64,000 nt of DNA. It comes from Priestia megaterium. Its GTDB lineage: Bacteria > Bacillota > Bacilli > Bacillales > Bacillaceae_H. Shown here one piece after another: positions 27,162-35,066 of the stretch. Made by a program: the position numbers and the translations under genes. Each line of letters opens with the position of its first letter. Within the stretch, counting starts at the first letter, position 1. The stretch covers positions 310,001 to 374,000 of the forward strand of contig VTEF01000003.1 in the NCBI GenBank assembly GCA_008180335.1, in the 5' to 3' direction. Under the pieces are notes generated by a model. That model saw only the letters and a list, made by a program, of their open reading frames with translations, made no database searches and was not told the origin of the DNA.

Positions 27162-27938
27162 TTAATATCTAGCCGTATAAATTGGCTTCATCACGTCCAT
27201 ATCAACAAAACGATATAGTTTGGTTGGCTTTTTAGATGTTCGTGTCGTTGTTTGTCCTTCTACTTCTTCAATAAACGGCAACATACGAATCTTTCTGGCA
27301 AATGCTTGATCACTTTTAATTGCTGAATCATCGGTAATCGTTAGTAACACCGCCTGCAACTCTGAATACGTAAACGTTTTTGGCAAAAATTTTTGAGCAA
27401 GGGTTGTTTGCAGCAAATCTTTTGTAATTTCCGTAATTGCATCTCTAATAATTTGTTCATGATCAAATGCAAGCGGCAGTGAAAAAACATCGTCTAACTG
27501 AAATAATTCTACTTTGGCTGCATCATCATTCGCTTGACGCTTTGCTAACATTTCCTCTGGAACAATTGCATAGTGAGCATTTGAAATAACCCAACCTCTA
27601 GCATCTCTTCCTGGTTTATCATACACACCATAATGCTTAATATGAATTCCAGCTACACCTGTTTCTTCTTCTAATTCACGTTGTGCTGCTTCAAAAGCTG
27701 ATTCATTAGGTTGAACAAACCCTCCTGGCAATGCCCATTTTCCTGCTTCAATATTTTCTTCTCCTTCAGCATTCAGCATAGCACGCTGAATCAACATAAC
27801 TTTTAACACCATTTTTGGCGGTTTATATGCTTCTTTTTTCTCTGTAACAATGGTAAACACAGCAATGTCAGCGGTATAACCATAAGGTTTTGGATACTCT
27901 TTTTGAGGTTTATTCGTTTGTTTTTCTTTATTTAGCAT
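27162..27938 (-). CDS. nrtR: NrtR-type Nudix transcriptional regulator of NAD metabolism
   Basis: 258 residues. Residues about 22-155 are a Nudix domain with an intact Nudix box (GX5EX7REUXEEXGU, residues 73-95, GFVQPNE...RELEEETGV). Residues about 160-258 form a winged-helix DNA-binding domain (FTYSELQAVLLTITDDSA, KIRMLPFIEE, KLYRFVDMDV). NrtR proteins repress NAD salvage genes and are released by ADP-ribose. The place directly upstream of pncA-pncB-nadD-nadE supports the call. Promoter TTGACA-N16-TATAAT with an inverted repeat at the -10. Confidence 0.9.
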   Translation of the reverse strand: MLNKEKQTNKPQKEYPKPYGYTADIAVFTIVTEKKEAYKPPKMVLKVMLIQRAMLNAEGEENIEAGKWALPGGFVQPNESAFEAAQRELEEETGVAGIHIKHYGVYDKPGRDARGWVISNAHYAIVPEEMLAKRQANDDAAKVELFQLDDVFSLPLAFDHEQIIRDAITEITKDLLQTTLAQKFLPKTFTYSELQAVLLTITDDSAIKSDQAFARKIRMLPFIEEVEGQTTTRTSKKPTKLYRFVDMDVMKPIYTARY

Positions 27939-27963
27939 TCATCATATCTCCCGCTTTTTACAT

Positions 27964-27985
27964 TTAACAATTTGATTAATGTTAA
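27964..27985. promoter_or_regulatory. Candidate NrtR operator before nrtR
   Basis: TTAACA-N10-TGTTAA is a perfect 6+6 inverted repeat. Its upstream edge touches the -10 box, so a bound protein would block RNA polymerase. Confidence 0.62.
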
Positions 27986-28012
27986 TTATATTCATTTTTC
28001 CAAAAATGTCAA
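27985..28012 (-). promoter_or_regulatory. Sigma-A promoter of nrtR
   Basis: On the minus strand TTGACA (28007-28012) and TATAAT (27985-27990) are both perfect, spaced 16 bases. Confidence 0.82.
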
Positions 28013-28074
28013 CCAAAATTACCAAATTTACTCATATTAGTCATACGTTGCACCGTTCACAGAAAATGTATACA

Positions 28075-28121
28075 AAAAAGCTACTGCGAAGGATGATCAA
28101 TTTTGTTAGTAGCAGCTTTTT
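28075..28121 (-). terminator. Terminator of the 130-residue unknown gene
   Basis: AAAAAGCTACT pairs with AGTAGC-AG-CTTTTT (2-nt bulge) around a 20-nt loop, followed by TTTTTTG on the minus strand. Confidence 0.75.
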
Positions 28122-28161
28122 AAACTATTTCACAGTAATAACATTGATATTGTATTTATTA

Positions 28162-28554
28162 TTACCTTGGGGCTAATCCAATCATAAGATCTTTTTCGCG
28201 AATCCATTCAATTACATATTCAACAGTTGGGCAGTACAGAAACAAATGGCGTTCACCTATATGATGAATAGTCGCTACTATTTTTTGAAGATTTATACTA
28301 ATTGCAGCAATCTCTTTATCATTCCAAAATAAAATTACATTTTGATCTCTAATATTCATCATATTTAACCAGCTAGCTACTTGCTGAAACGTTTCACACT
28401 TTTCTTTTACAAGAACCTTTTTCCAATCAATTTTATTGAGGTTTGTAAATGGAAACTTATAAGCTAACTTTTCAAAATAAATATTTGCTTGTTGAACAGT
28501 TAAGATATCTGCTTGATTGCCTAGCTCTTCTATATACTGTTTAATCGTTTTCAT
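28162..28554 (-). CDS. Conserved-looking protein of unknown function
   Basis: 130 residues, soluble, with no signal peptide or membrane helix. The start MKTIKQYIEELGN lies 6 nt past GGAGG; an in-frame GTG two codons earlier touches that site. The sequence has an N-terminal helical part (QANIYFEKLAYKFPF), a Trp/Asp-rich middle (NKIDWKKVLV, VILFWNDKEIAAISINLQ) and VEYVIEWIREKDL at the end. I do not recognise the family. It sits upstream of nrtR on the same strand but is separated by a terminator. Confidence 0.6.
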   Translation of the reverse strand: MKTIKQYIEELGNQADILTVQQANIYFEKLAYKFPFTNLNKIDWKKVLVKEKCETFQQVASWLNMMNIRDQNVILFWNDKEIAAISINLQKIVATIHHIGERHLFLYCPTVEYVIEWIREKDLMIGLAPR

Positions 28555-28932
28555 ATGCACCCTCCATTAATTTTCTACCATGTAAATAACGGCTATTTTG
28601 AAAAAATATATTTATTTAACCTTAACATAAATTCCAATTATTTACTTTGGTGATTTAGAATGATATTTTAGGAAATCATCAATATCGATTTATGCTTCTG
28701 GGCCTACTATACTAGCGTTAACCAATCCTCTCTACTATTCTCCCAGAATGAAAGAATGACTTGGCAGCAAAAGAGTAAATTTTGCATATGAAACTTAGTT
28801 ATTTATGGATTTTCCATTATTTCTAGAACATTTAAATGGCTTGTACATAAACTATTTATGTGACATTCCAAATGTCATATCCTATTTTCCCTAAATGATA
28901 TCCGTCAAAGTTACACGATAAAATTTATCATA
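28555..28932. other. Non-coding part of a 670-base gap
   Basis: No frame with a ribosome binding site is visible. A small hairpin (TGACAT-TCCAA-ATGTCA, near 28860-28880) precedes the strong plus-strand terminator at 28933, so a short plus-strand RNA is possible. Confidence 0.3.
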
Positions 28933-28962
28933 CTAAAAGCGCTCTTGCTTTTAGCTTTTTTT
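28933..28962 (+). terminator. Orphan plus-strand terminator
   Basis: The stem CTAAAAGC / GCTTTTAG with loop GCTCTT is followed by CTTTTTTTTG. No plus-strand gene lies upstream, so it may end a small RNA or be left from a lost gene. Confidence 0.65.
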
Positions 28963-29064
28963 TGAATGGATGAATCTATCATCATATAACTTGCAGCAGA
29001 TCGAATAAACGATCTCATTTATTATTCCTACATCATCTGTTTTTAAAAATTTAATTTACAAATA

Positions 29065-29088
29065 ATGCCCATAATCAATTATGGGCAT
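29065..29088. terminator. Hairpin after the CBO0543-like gene
   Basis: ATGCCCATAA-TCAA-TTATGGGCAT is a perfect 10-bp stem. It is 137 bases past the next minus-strand stop and followed there by TTATTTG. Confidence 0.5.
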
Positions 29089-29224
29089 CTTTGCTTAAAA
29101 AACATTGAAATTATTGTATCCAAACACTTCATAAAAGGACGAATGTTCTGATTGAATGACCAATTGTTTAAATTTAAAAAGAGTTGCTAAATGAATTGTT
29201 ATGGTTAATTTTCAGTACCTCTCT

Positions 29225-29782
29225 CTATTTCTGCTTTATATTAACTTTATGTATTAGTTTCACTCGATCTATTACAGCCTTAGAAAGTATAGCCATTAAA
29301 ACTAAACTGATAAATGACCAATTGGCGTTCCATGCTTTTTCTAAATAGATGTCCACCATTTTCATAAACGGAAGCGCAATATAAGATACAAAAACTGAAA
29401 ACACCCCCACAGCTATTAAGAATGATTTCCATTTCTCGCTTCGCTGATAGATAATGCTTAACCCCAACGGAATGATAAACAGATTAGCTGGCAGCATTGT
29501 CGGAATAATAGGCTCGAGCTGCATTCGGTAATCATACCAGTTCATAGCTGTTGCTATATCATCTAAGTTTTTATTAATTACATATATTAACCCAAAATAG
29601 GCGACAGATTCGAGGAGTTTCTCTTTTTTAACTAAAGTAAAAAATAAGAATACCATTACAAGACATACACAGAGGAGCATCCACCATTGCCAAGTGAACA
29701 ATGTGTGTTTTAGCCATATTTCCCATCTCAGATTTGTTAGTTGGCTTGAAAGTGCATCAATTTTCTTCCCTAGCTGTTCCAT
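29225..29782 (-). CDS. CBO0543-like membrane protein
   Basis: 185 residues from the ATG 8 nt past GGAGG, beginning MEQLGKKIDALSSQ. An N-terminal amphipathic stretch is followed by about five transmembrane helices. The pattern KKEKLLESVAYFGLIYV, NLDDIATAMNWYDY, PTMLPANLFIIPLGLSIIYQ and EKWKSFLIA matches the CBO0543 family of clostridia and bacilli, whose function is unknown. Monocistronic. Confidence 0.65.
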   Translation of the reverse strand: MEQLGKKIDALSSQLTNLRWEIWLKHTLFTWQWWMLLCVCLVMVFLFFTLVKKEKLLESVAYFGLIYVINKNLDDIATAMNWYDYRMQLEPIIPTMLPANLFIIPLGLSIIYQRSEKWKSFLIAVGVFSVFVSYIALPFMKMVDIYLEKAWNANWSFISLVLMAILSKAVIDRVKLIHKVNIKQK

Positions 29783-30061
29783 TATTTTTACCTCCAATTT
29801 AACTTGAGCTGCATGCTCTTAACCATGTGTATACCGCTTGTTTCTAGTTTTAGCTATATGGAGTAAATTTAACCATCTATTTATTTCATTGAATTCCGCC
29901 AGTCCGTTCAAGAAAAGTTAACCATTCCATTTTGCTGACACATGAAAAAGTATTTGCTAAGTTACAAATAAACTATTATCTTCTAATCTTTTATTGCCAA
30001 TAAAATTAATAAATACATTATCAAAAATTTGGAACAATACTGAATGCGATTAATACTTTCT

Positions 30062-30441
30062 ATGGTAAAACGAGTTTTGAATGTGCCAATTGCAGAATTA
30101 GTACTCAGGCTTGCTGTTGCATTTATTACACTGTTAGCCTTAACAAGACTTATGGGCAGAAAAGAAATATCTCAAATGACTTTTTTAATTTTGTATCTGG
30201 CATTTCAATCGGTACGATAGGTGCTTCACTTGCTATTGATTCGTCACTAAGTATTCGCAATGGATTAATAGCCTTAATAATTTGGAGTGCTTTTACAATT
30301 TATCCAACTTGGATGTTCTCATTTCTGCATGTGTCTACCAAACTCACCCTTTACTTGAATAGGGATCTTTTCACTCAGTTAAGCTTAATTCGTATAGCTG
30401 CAGACTATCACTTTATTTACAATGTAAATATAATAAGTTAA
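30062..30441 (+). pseudogene. Remnant of a YetF/DUF421 membrane protein gene
   Basis: The reading frame starts MVKRVLNVPIAELVLRLAVA and continues TRLMGRKEISQMTF, then breaks at a run of six T (30181-30186). If one T is added, the next frame reads NFVSGISIGTIGASLAID and IRNGLIALIIWSAF. Together these are the first two or three helices of a YetF/DUF421 protein (family length about 220 residues). The frame then diverges and stops at 30439-30441, so the conserved C-terminal domain is missing. No ribosome binding site precedes the ATG. A frameshift in a homopolymer could also be a sequencing error, but the missing 3' half argues for decay. Confidence 0.75.
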
Positions 30442-30466
30442 ATTTATACAAAAAGGGGTGAGGAAA

Positions 30467-31375
30467 TTGCATAAGAAAATAATACTTGCAGGCGGTTCAG
30501 GGTTTTTAGGGCAGTCACTGGCTGCTTTTTTAATAGATAAAGGCTATGAGGTTGTTGTTCTCTCAAGACAATCTCCTGCATTTAAAGATGGTGTACAATA
30601 TGTACAATGGGATGGGGTTCATCTAGAAGACTGGATGAGTGAAGTTGACGGCAGTTACGCCATCATTAATTTCACTGGCAAAAGTGTAAATTGTATTTAC
30701 ACCAAGAAAAACCGAGCTGAAATTGTTCATTCAAGGCTTAATTCAGTAAAAGTGTTGCGAACCGCTATTAATAAGGCTGTCAATCCTCCACAAGCCTTTA
30801 TACAAGCAGGCTCTCTTGCCATTTTTGGTGATACGACAAATGTATGCGCTGAAAACGCACCACACGGTACAGGTTTTTCTGTTAATGTTTGTGAACAATG
30901 GGAAAATGAATTCTTTAAAGAAACCTTCCCTTCTACTCGTCAAGTAATGCTTCGAATTGGATTTGCTTTAGGAAAAGATGGCGGGGCCTTAGAACCATTA
31001 AAAAAATTGGCAGCATTTAATTTAGGCGGAACTGTTGGATCTGGCAGACAGTACATCAGCTGGTTACATATTGATGATTTAAATGAAATGTTTTTAAAAT
31101 CCATTGAGGATCAACAAGCAAGCGGAGTTTATAACGCAACAGGACCAAGCCCCGTTACAAATAAAGAATTTATGATGATATTGCGTAAAGTAATGAATAA
31201 AAAATGGGCGCCTCCTGCTCCTGCACCGTTTGTATGGTTAGGTGCGTATGCAGTAATGAAAACAGAGCCAAGTCTTGCTTTAACAGGACGCAATTGTATG
31301 CCAAAGCGATTAATTGATGAACAATTCACTTTTAAATATACTGACTTGGAACATGCATTTAGAGCGCTTATTTAA
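30467..31375 (+). CDS. TIGR01777 family NAD(P)-dependent epimerase
   Basis: About 302 residues. The N-terminal GGSGFLGQSLAAFL is the dinucleotide-binding loop of extended SDR proteins. INFTGKSVN, YTKKNRAEIVHSRL, IQAGSLAIFGDT and YISWLHIDDL are TIGR01777 (YfcH/YfhF) features, and PFVWLGAYAVMKTEPSLALTGR falls in the C-terminal DUF1731 domain in two pieces. The frame opens with a GTG inside the ribosome binding site. The TTG at 30467 lies 8 nt from AGGGG and gives MHKKIILAGG, so I prefer it. The substrate is unknown. Confidence 0.87.
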   Translation: MHKKIILAGGSGFLGQSLAAFLIDKGYEVVVLSRQSPAFKDGVQYVQWDGVHLEDWMSEVDGSYAIINFTGKSVNCIYTKKNRAEIVHSRLNSVKVLRTAINKAVNPPQAFIQAGSLAIFGDTTNVCAENAPHGTGFSVNVCEQWENEFFKETFPSTRQVMLRIGFALGKDGGALEPLKKLAAFNLGGTVGSGRQYISWLHIDDLNEMFLKSIEDQQASGVYNATGPSPVTNKEFMMILRKVMNKKWAPPAPAPFVWLGAYAVMKTEPSLALTGRNCMPKRLIDEQFTFKYTDLEHAFRALI

Positions 31376-31380
31376 GACAA

Positions 31381-31424
31381 CATCTCAATCGGCAAGGAGG
31401 CAAATCTCCTCGCTGATTGAGATG
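31381..31424. terminator. Long hairpin between convergent genes
   Basis: CATCTCAATC / GATTGAGATG is perfect and continues inward through GGCAAGGAG / CTCCTCGCT with one mismatch. Neither side has a T run. It lies 6 bases past the epimerase stop and 24 past the small gene's stop. Confidence 0.6.
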
Positions 31425-31447
31425 TAACGATGATTTTAGTTATGTAT

Positions 31448-31627
31448 TTACTTACGTGTATAATATGTATCAGCTAAAAATCCGACAAGCAAACCGCTTA
31501 AAATACCATATGGCAACACACCTAGCGTATTTCCAACAGCCGTTCCTATCATTGCTCCCGCTATCACTCCGAAACAGACTCCTAACCCGATATGAGTGCC
31601 AAACTTTATTTGTTTCGCTTTGTTCAT
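31448..31627 (-). CDS. 59-residue glycine-rich membrane protein
   Basis: The frame reads MNKAKQIKFGTHIGLGVCFG, then IAGAMIGTAVGN, LPYGILSGLLVGFLADTYY and ends TRK. Two hydrophobic segments rich in spaced glycines (glycine-zipper style) suggest a two-helix membrane hairpin. The ATG follows AAAGGAAGTGAAAAG. The gene is convergent with the epimerase and shares its hairpin. No function is known to me. It is just under the usual 60-codon cut-off and is easily missed. Confidence 0.72.
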   Translation of the reverse strand: MNKAKQIKFGTHIGLGVCFGVIAGAMIGTAVGNTLGVLPYGILSGLLVGFLADTYYTRK

Positions 31628-31710
31628 CTTTTCACTTCCTTTACGATAACGAAAATCAATTTTTGAAAATAGTATTTTTTACATTTGTTTTCCCATTATA
31701 CCACAAAAAA

Positions 31711-31735
31711 CCAACTCCATTTCACAATAAGTTGG
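31711..31735 (-). terminator. Terminator of cbiMNQO
   Basis: CCAACT / AGTTGG with a 13-nt loop, followed by TTTTTTG on the minus strand, 10 bases past the cbiO stop. Confidence 0.8.
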
Positions 31736-31744
31736 CTTTTATAA

Positions 31745-32593
31745 TCAAATTTTAATTGTTTGATTACCCATACTTTCAAACAATTCTTTTTTCGATACCG
31801 GAATTTTAACAGTTGAATGAAACATACCCGTATTTACAAGTTGTTGAAACGTTTCAAGCACCCATGGTTTAGTAAGATGCGCCCGCTCTATCACCTCTTC
31901 TTGCTGAAAAGCGGTAATAGGGTCTCCTTGGTACAAAACTTCGCCATTACTGATTATGACGACTTCATCTGCCCATTCATATGCAAGGTTTACATCGTGA
32001 GTCGATAAAATAATTGTTTTTTCTTGTCGGTGAATTTGATTTAGCACATTTATAATTTGTTGGGCAAAATAAGCATCTAAGCCTGCTGTCGGTTCATCAA
32101 GAATCAGCACCTCTGGATTCATTGCTAGCACGCCAGCTATCGCCACACGTTTTTTTTGTCCCAAGCTTAAAAAATGAGTAGGCTTATGCTTTAACATTAC
32201 TGTTTCTGTCTGTTTCATAGCCCATTCTACGCGCTCTATGATTTCCTTTTTAGATAGTCCTAAGTTGTGGGGACCAAAAGAAATGTCCTGCATAACAGTT
32301 GCTGCTAAAAGTTGTGAATCCGGGTCTTGAAAAACAATACCAATTTGTTTACGAAGCTCGCGAATCGATGGGCGATCATAAGTGATCGTTTTTCCTTTAA
32401 ATAAGAGTTGACCGCTTGTAGGTTGTAAGATGCCGTTTAAATGTAAAAACAATGTGGATTTTCCAGCTCCATTGTTTCCTAATAAAGCAATCTTTTTTCC
32501 TTTCTTAATTTGTAACGATATTTTATTTAACGCCACCGTTTGATCTGTATACCGATGCGTTAACTCCTTGATGTCAAAAAGTACATCTTCCAT
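31745..32593 (-). CDS. cbiO: Cobalt ECF transporter ATPase CbiO
   Basis: 282 residues. Walker A LLGNNGAGKSTLF, Q-loop VFQDPDSQLL, signature LSLGQKKRVAIAGVLA and Walker B VLILDEPTAGLD are complete; the FQDPDxQL box is typical of ECF ATPases. It energises cobalt uptake with CbiQ, CbiN and CbiM. It overlaps the cbiQ stop by one base. RBS TGGAGG. Last gene of the B12-riboswitch operon. Confidence 0.93.
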   Translation of the reverse strand: MEDVLFDIKELTHRYTDQTVALNKISLQIKKGKKIALLGNNGAGKSTLFLHLNGILQPTSGQLLFKGKTITYDRPSIRELRKQIGIVFQDPDSQLLAATVMQDISFGPHNLGLSKKEIIERVEWAMKQTETVMLKHKPTHFLSLGQKKRVAIAGVLAMNPEVLILDEPTAGLDAYFAQQIINVLNQIHRQEKTIILSTHDVNLAYEWADEVVIISNGEVLYQGDPITAFQQEEVIERAHLTKPWVLETFQQLVNTGMFHSTVKIPVSKKELFESMGNQTIKI

Positions 32594-33378
32594 TATACAT
32601 GCCCTCCAGTTACGAAATAAACAACGGTTAGGCTTATAAATAAGCTAGCGATTATTATCCAATTACGAATTGAATAAGGATACTCGGGTTCAATGAACAC
32701 CAGATTCTCTTCGTATCCTCGTGAATTCATTGCCATTGATAATTGACTTGTTTTTTGAAACACTTTAAAAAATAACATTGAAATAAGCATGCCAAGCGAT
32801 CTTATACTCTGTCGAATCGTTGTATAGCCTAATCTTGAAGATTGTGCTTGATAAATCATTGTCGCTGATTCAAAAAAGACAAAAATAAAGCGATACGTTA
32901 AGGCTACAATTTCAATAAATAATGATGGTACTTTTAACTTTCGCAGAACATCTAATATCGCTGACAGTGGTGTTGTTAAGATTAAGAAATATAAACAACT
33001 GATACTTCCGCTAACCACAAATAAAAGGGTAACAGCTTGTTTCATACTGTCTTGACCAATATATATTTGAATATTCCCTATTGCCGTTTGCCATACTGAT
33101 GGTACAGTAATCGTTTCATATGTAAAAGAAAATAAGATCGTAATGATTCCTGATAGCAAGAAAAATGATGGTGCAAATAATAATTTTAGATAATAACGAA
33201 ACGGTATTTTCGCAATGAAAATAGTAAAAGCACTCATTACAATAAACGTAATGAGTGACACAAGTACATCTTGGACGATAAGTGAAAATAATAAAAATCC
33301 GATTGCAAACGTTATCTTCTCAATTGGATGTACGTGCTGCAATTTATTAAAGTAGGCGTATTTGTCAATCAGAAGCAT
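32593..33378 (-). CDS. cbiQ: Cobalt ECF transporter T component CbiQ
   Basis: 261 residues, about six transmembrane helices. The coupling-helix region SSRLGYTTIRQSIRSLGM and MNSRGYEENL (the A-R-G type motifs of ECF T subunits) are present. It links the CbiM substrate unit to the CbiO ATPase. The start overlaps the end of cbiN by 14 bases with its site AGGAGAAAGATC inside cbiN, so translation is coupled. Confidence 0.92.
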   Translation of the reverse strand: MLLIDKYAYFNKLQHVHPIEKITFAIGFLLFSLIVQDVLVSLITFIVMSAFTIFIAKIPFRYYLKLLFAPSFFLLSGIITILFSFTYETITVPSVWQTAIGNIQIYIGQDSMKQAVTLLFVVSGSISCLYFLILTTPLSAILDVLRKLKVPSLFIEIVALTYRFIFVFFESATMIYQAQSSRLGYTTIRQSIRSLGMLISMLFFKVFQKTSQLSMAMNSRGYEENLVFIEPEYPYSIRNWIIIASLFISLTVVYFVTGGHV

Positions 33379-33658
33379 GATCTTTCTCCTGTTTTTGGTG
33401 CTTGCCCTTTACTAGACCGATAAAATATCCAATAAAACCAGCTCCGATTGCGGCTTGCAGAGCAAATAATAAGCTTTCAATTTCTCCGCTTGGCGGTTCC
33501 CACACAGATGAAAACCAAGGTTCATACTCAGGGTTAATTTCTGTAATTGCTTCTTCTGCCTCACCATCGGCACCAGCAAATTCAGCATCGCTTTGGACAA
33601 ATAATGGAATGATTGCTAAGAGAACGACGATAAAAAGCAAGAGTAAATTCTTTTTCAT
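33365..33658 (-). CDS. cbiN: Cobalt transporter accessory protein CbiN
   Basis: 97 residues with two transmembrane helices flanking an extracytoplasmic loop. The loop motif EFAGADGEAEEAITEINPEY is the CbiN signature. CbiN inserts into CbiM and is needed for cobalt uptake. RBS AAGGAGGGG. It starts one base after cbiM ends. Confidence 0.93.
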   Translation of the reverse strand: MKKNLLLLFIVVLLAIIPLFVQSDAEFAGADGEAEEAITEINPEYEPWFSSVWEPPSGEIESLLFALQAAIGAGFIGYFIGLVKGKHQKQEKDHASD

Positions 33659-33659
33659 T

Positions 33660-34403
33660 TTAACGCCCCTCCTTTGATAATACTTGCAATAGCTTTAATT
33701 CTTTTACGTTATATTTTGTTAATACATTCATAACAATAACTGTTAATAAACCTTCACTAATTGCTAAAGGAATTTGTGTAAACGCAAAAATACCTGAAAA
33801 TTTTGTAAATGAAGACATCATTCCACCAACTTCTGTTGGAAAAGCCAACGCTAATTGAAACGATGTAACAACATATGTGCCTAAATCACCTAGCATCGCT
33901 GCTAAAAATACCGATATTGAAAACGAAAACCCAAGTTTTTTTGATCCTTTATAGACAAGATAAGCTATAATTGGACCCACAACAGCCATAGAAAACGCAT
34001 TTGCTCCAAGTGTTGTCAAACCGCCATGTGCAAGTAACAGTGACTGGAATAATAACACAATAAATCCTACAACACTCATCGCTGCTGGGCCAAATAATAC
34101 TGTCCCAAGTCCTACTCCAGTTGGGTGTGAACAGCTCCCCGTCACCGAAGGAATTTTCAGCGCAGATAATACAAAAGCAAACGCACCTGATAAACCAAGC
34201 ATCATTTTTAATTCAGGATTTTCTTTGACCTTTTTTTTGATTGAGCGAAAGCCAATAATTAATGATGGCAATGTTAAGCCCCACCAAAAGATTGCCCATT
34301 CAATCGGTAAGAAACCTTCCATAATATGCATAGCAAATGCTTGTTCTGGAATAAAGATTAATAGAGCAGCAAAATAAAGAATGATAAAAACAGCTTTTTT
34401 CAC
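33660..34403 (-). CDS. cbiM: Cobalt ECF transporter S component CbiM
   Basis: About 247 residues from a GTG start 7 nt past AAAGGAGG; the frame is open further up but without a site. A signal peptide ([15 protein letters not shown] ... QAFA) is followed by MHIMEGFLP. In CbiM/NikM the metal is bound by the new N-terminal Met-His of the mature protein, so cleavage right after AFA makes sense. [20 protein letters not shown] is the second conserved metal-site segment. The cobalamin riboswitch upstream supports cobalt over nickel. Confidence 0.93.
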   Translation of the reverse strand: MKKAVFIILYFAALLIFIPEQAFAMHIMEGFLPIEWAIFWWGLTLPSLIIGFRSIKKKVKENPELKMMLGLSGAFAFVLSALKIPSVTGSCSHPTGVGLGTVLFGPAAMSVVGFIVLLFQSLLLAHGGLTTLGANAFSMAVVGPIIAYLVYKGSKKLGFSFSISVFLAAMLGDLGTYVVTSFQLALAFPTEVGGMMSSFTKFSGIFAFTQIPLAISEGLLTVIVMNVLTKYNVKELKLLQVLSKEGR

Positions 34404-34454
34404 AAAAAATCCTCCTTTACATTTACCCACACGAACGAGCCTAACATACAAAAA

Positions 34455-34481
34455 GCACTTCTTTTACGTGTAAAGAAGTGC
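34455..34481 (-). terminator. Expression platform of the cobalamin riboswitch
   Basis: GCACTTCTTTTA pairs with TAAAGAAGTGC around CGTG and is followed by TTTTTG on the minus strand. It lies between the aptamer and cbiM. Confidence 0.8.
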
Positions 34482-34577
34482 GTATCAGCAGAAAAACAAA
34501 CAAATCTATAAAACTAGAATCTTATTGTTTTCTTGCATCAACACTTCCCATCCGCGTGGGTAAAAATGTGTTGTTCT

Positions 34578-34752
34578 TTATGGCAGGTCTCCTGACTTCG
34601 CGTCAACATGTAATGATTGCCTTCCCGTCTTAATAGACAGTGGCGCAATAATCATTACACTCTTCGTTACAGTGGCGGGACCGCGTCGGACTTGCACCGA
34701 CTTCCCTTTTAAGCTAAACGGCAATTTACCATTTAACACCGTAAAGTCCAAT
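34578..34752 (-). promoter_or_regulatory. Cobalamin (AdoCbl) riboswitch
   Basis: The minus strand shows the ordered B12 elements: GGTGTTAAATGG, AAAAGGGAAGTCGGTGCAA, GTCCGACGCGGTCCCGCCACTG and, at the 3' end, GACGCGAAGTCAGGAGACC before TGCC. It should lower cbiMNQO expression when adenosylcobalamin is abundant. Confidence 0.95.
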
Positions 34753-35066
34753 ATGTAGTTTTATATTCTCAAACGTATTTTAACATAAATCTAGCAGGTG
34801 TATAGGTTTAATTTTTTAATTTTCAAAATCTATCCGCAATATCCTTGAGATGCCTTTATTTCTACTTTACACCTTACTAACACTTTGGCGCTTTAAGGAG
34901 AAGTTGTTACTTACAGTTGCAAGTAGGAGAAAAATCACCTTCTATGTTTTATAATGACCTCTATTCTGATTATATATTTCAATGCTTTGTTCCCTTGCCA
35001 GCATCGTTAATAGATCCTCTAAAAAGTTAAAAATCCTCTTTTCAGAGGAGTCTCAATCATATAGTA
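34753..35066. other. Intergenic region upstream of the cobalt operon
   Basis: About 310 bases with no gene. It should hold the cbi promoter; I cannot choose a convincing one. The hairpin at 35034-35049 ends the next gene. Confidence 0.4.
35034..35049 (-). terminator. Terminator of the secreted-protein gene
   Basis: TCCTCT-TTTC-AGAGGA followed by TTTTTAACTTTTT on the minus strand, 18 bases past the stop codon. Confidence 0.75.
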
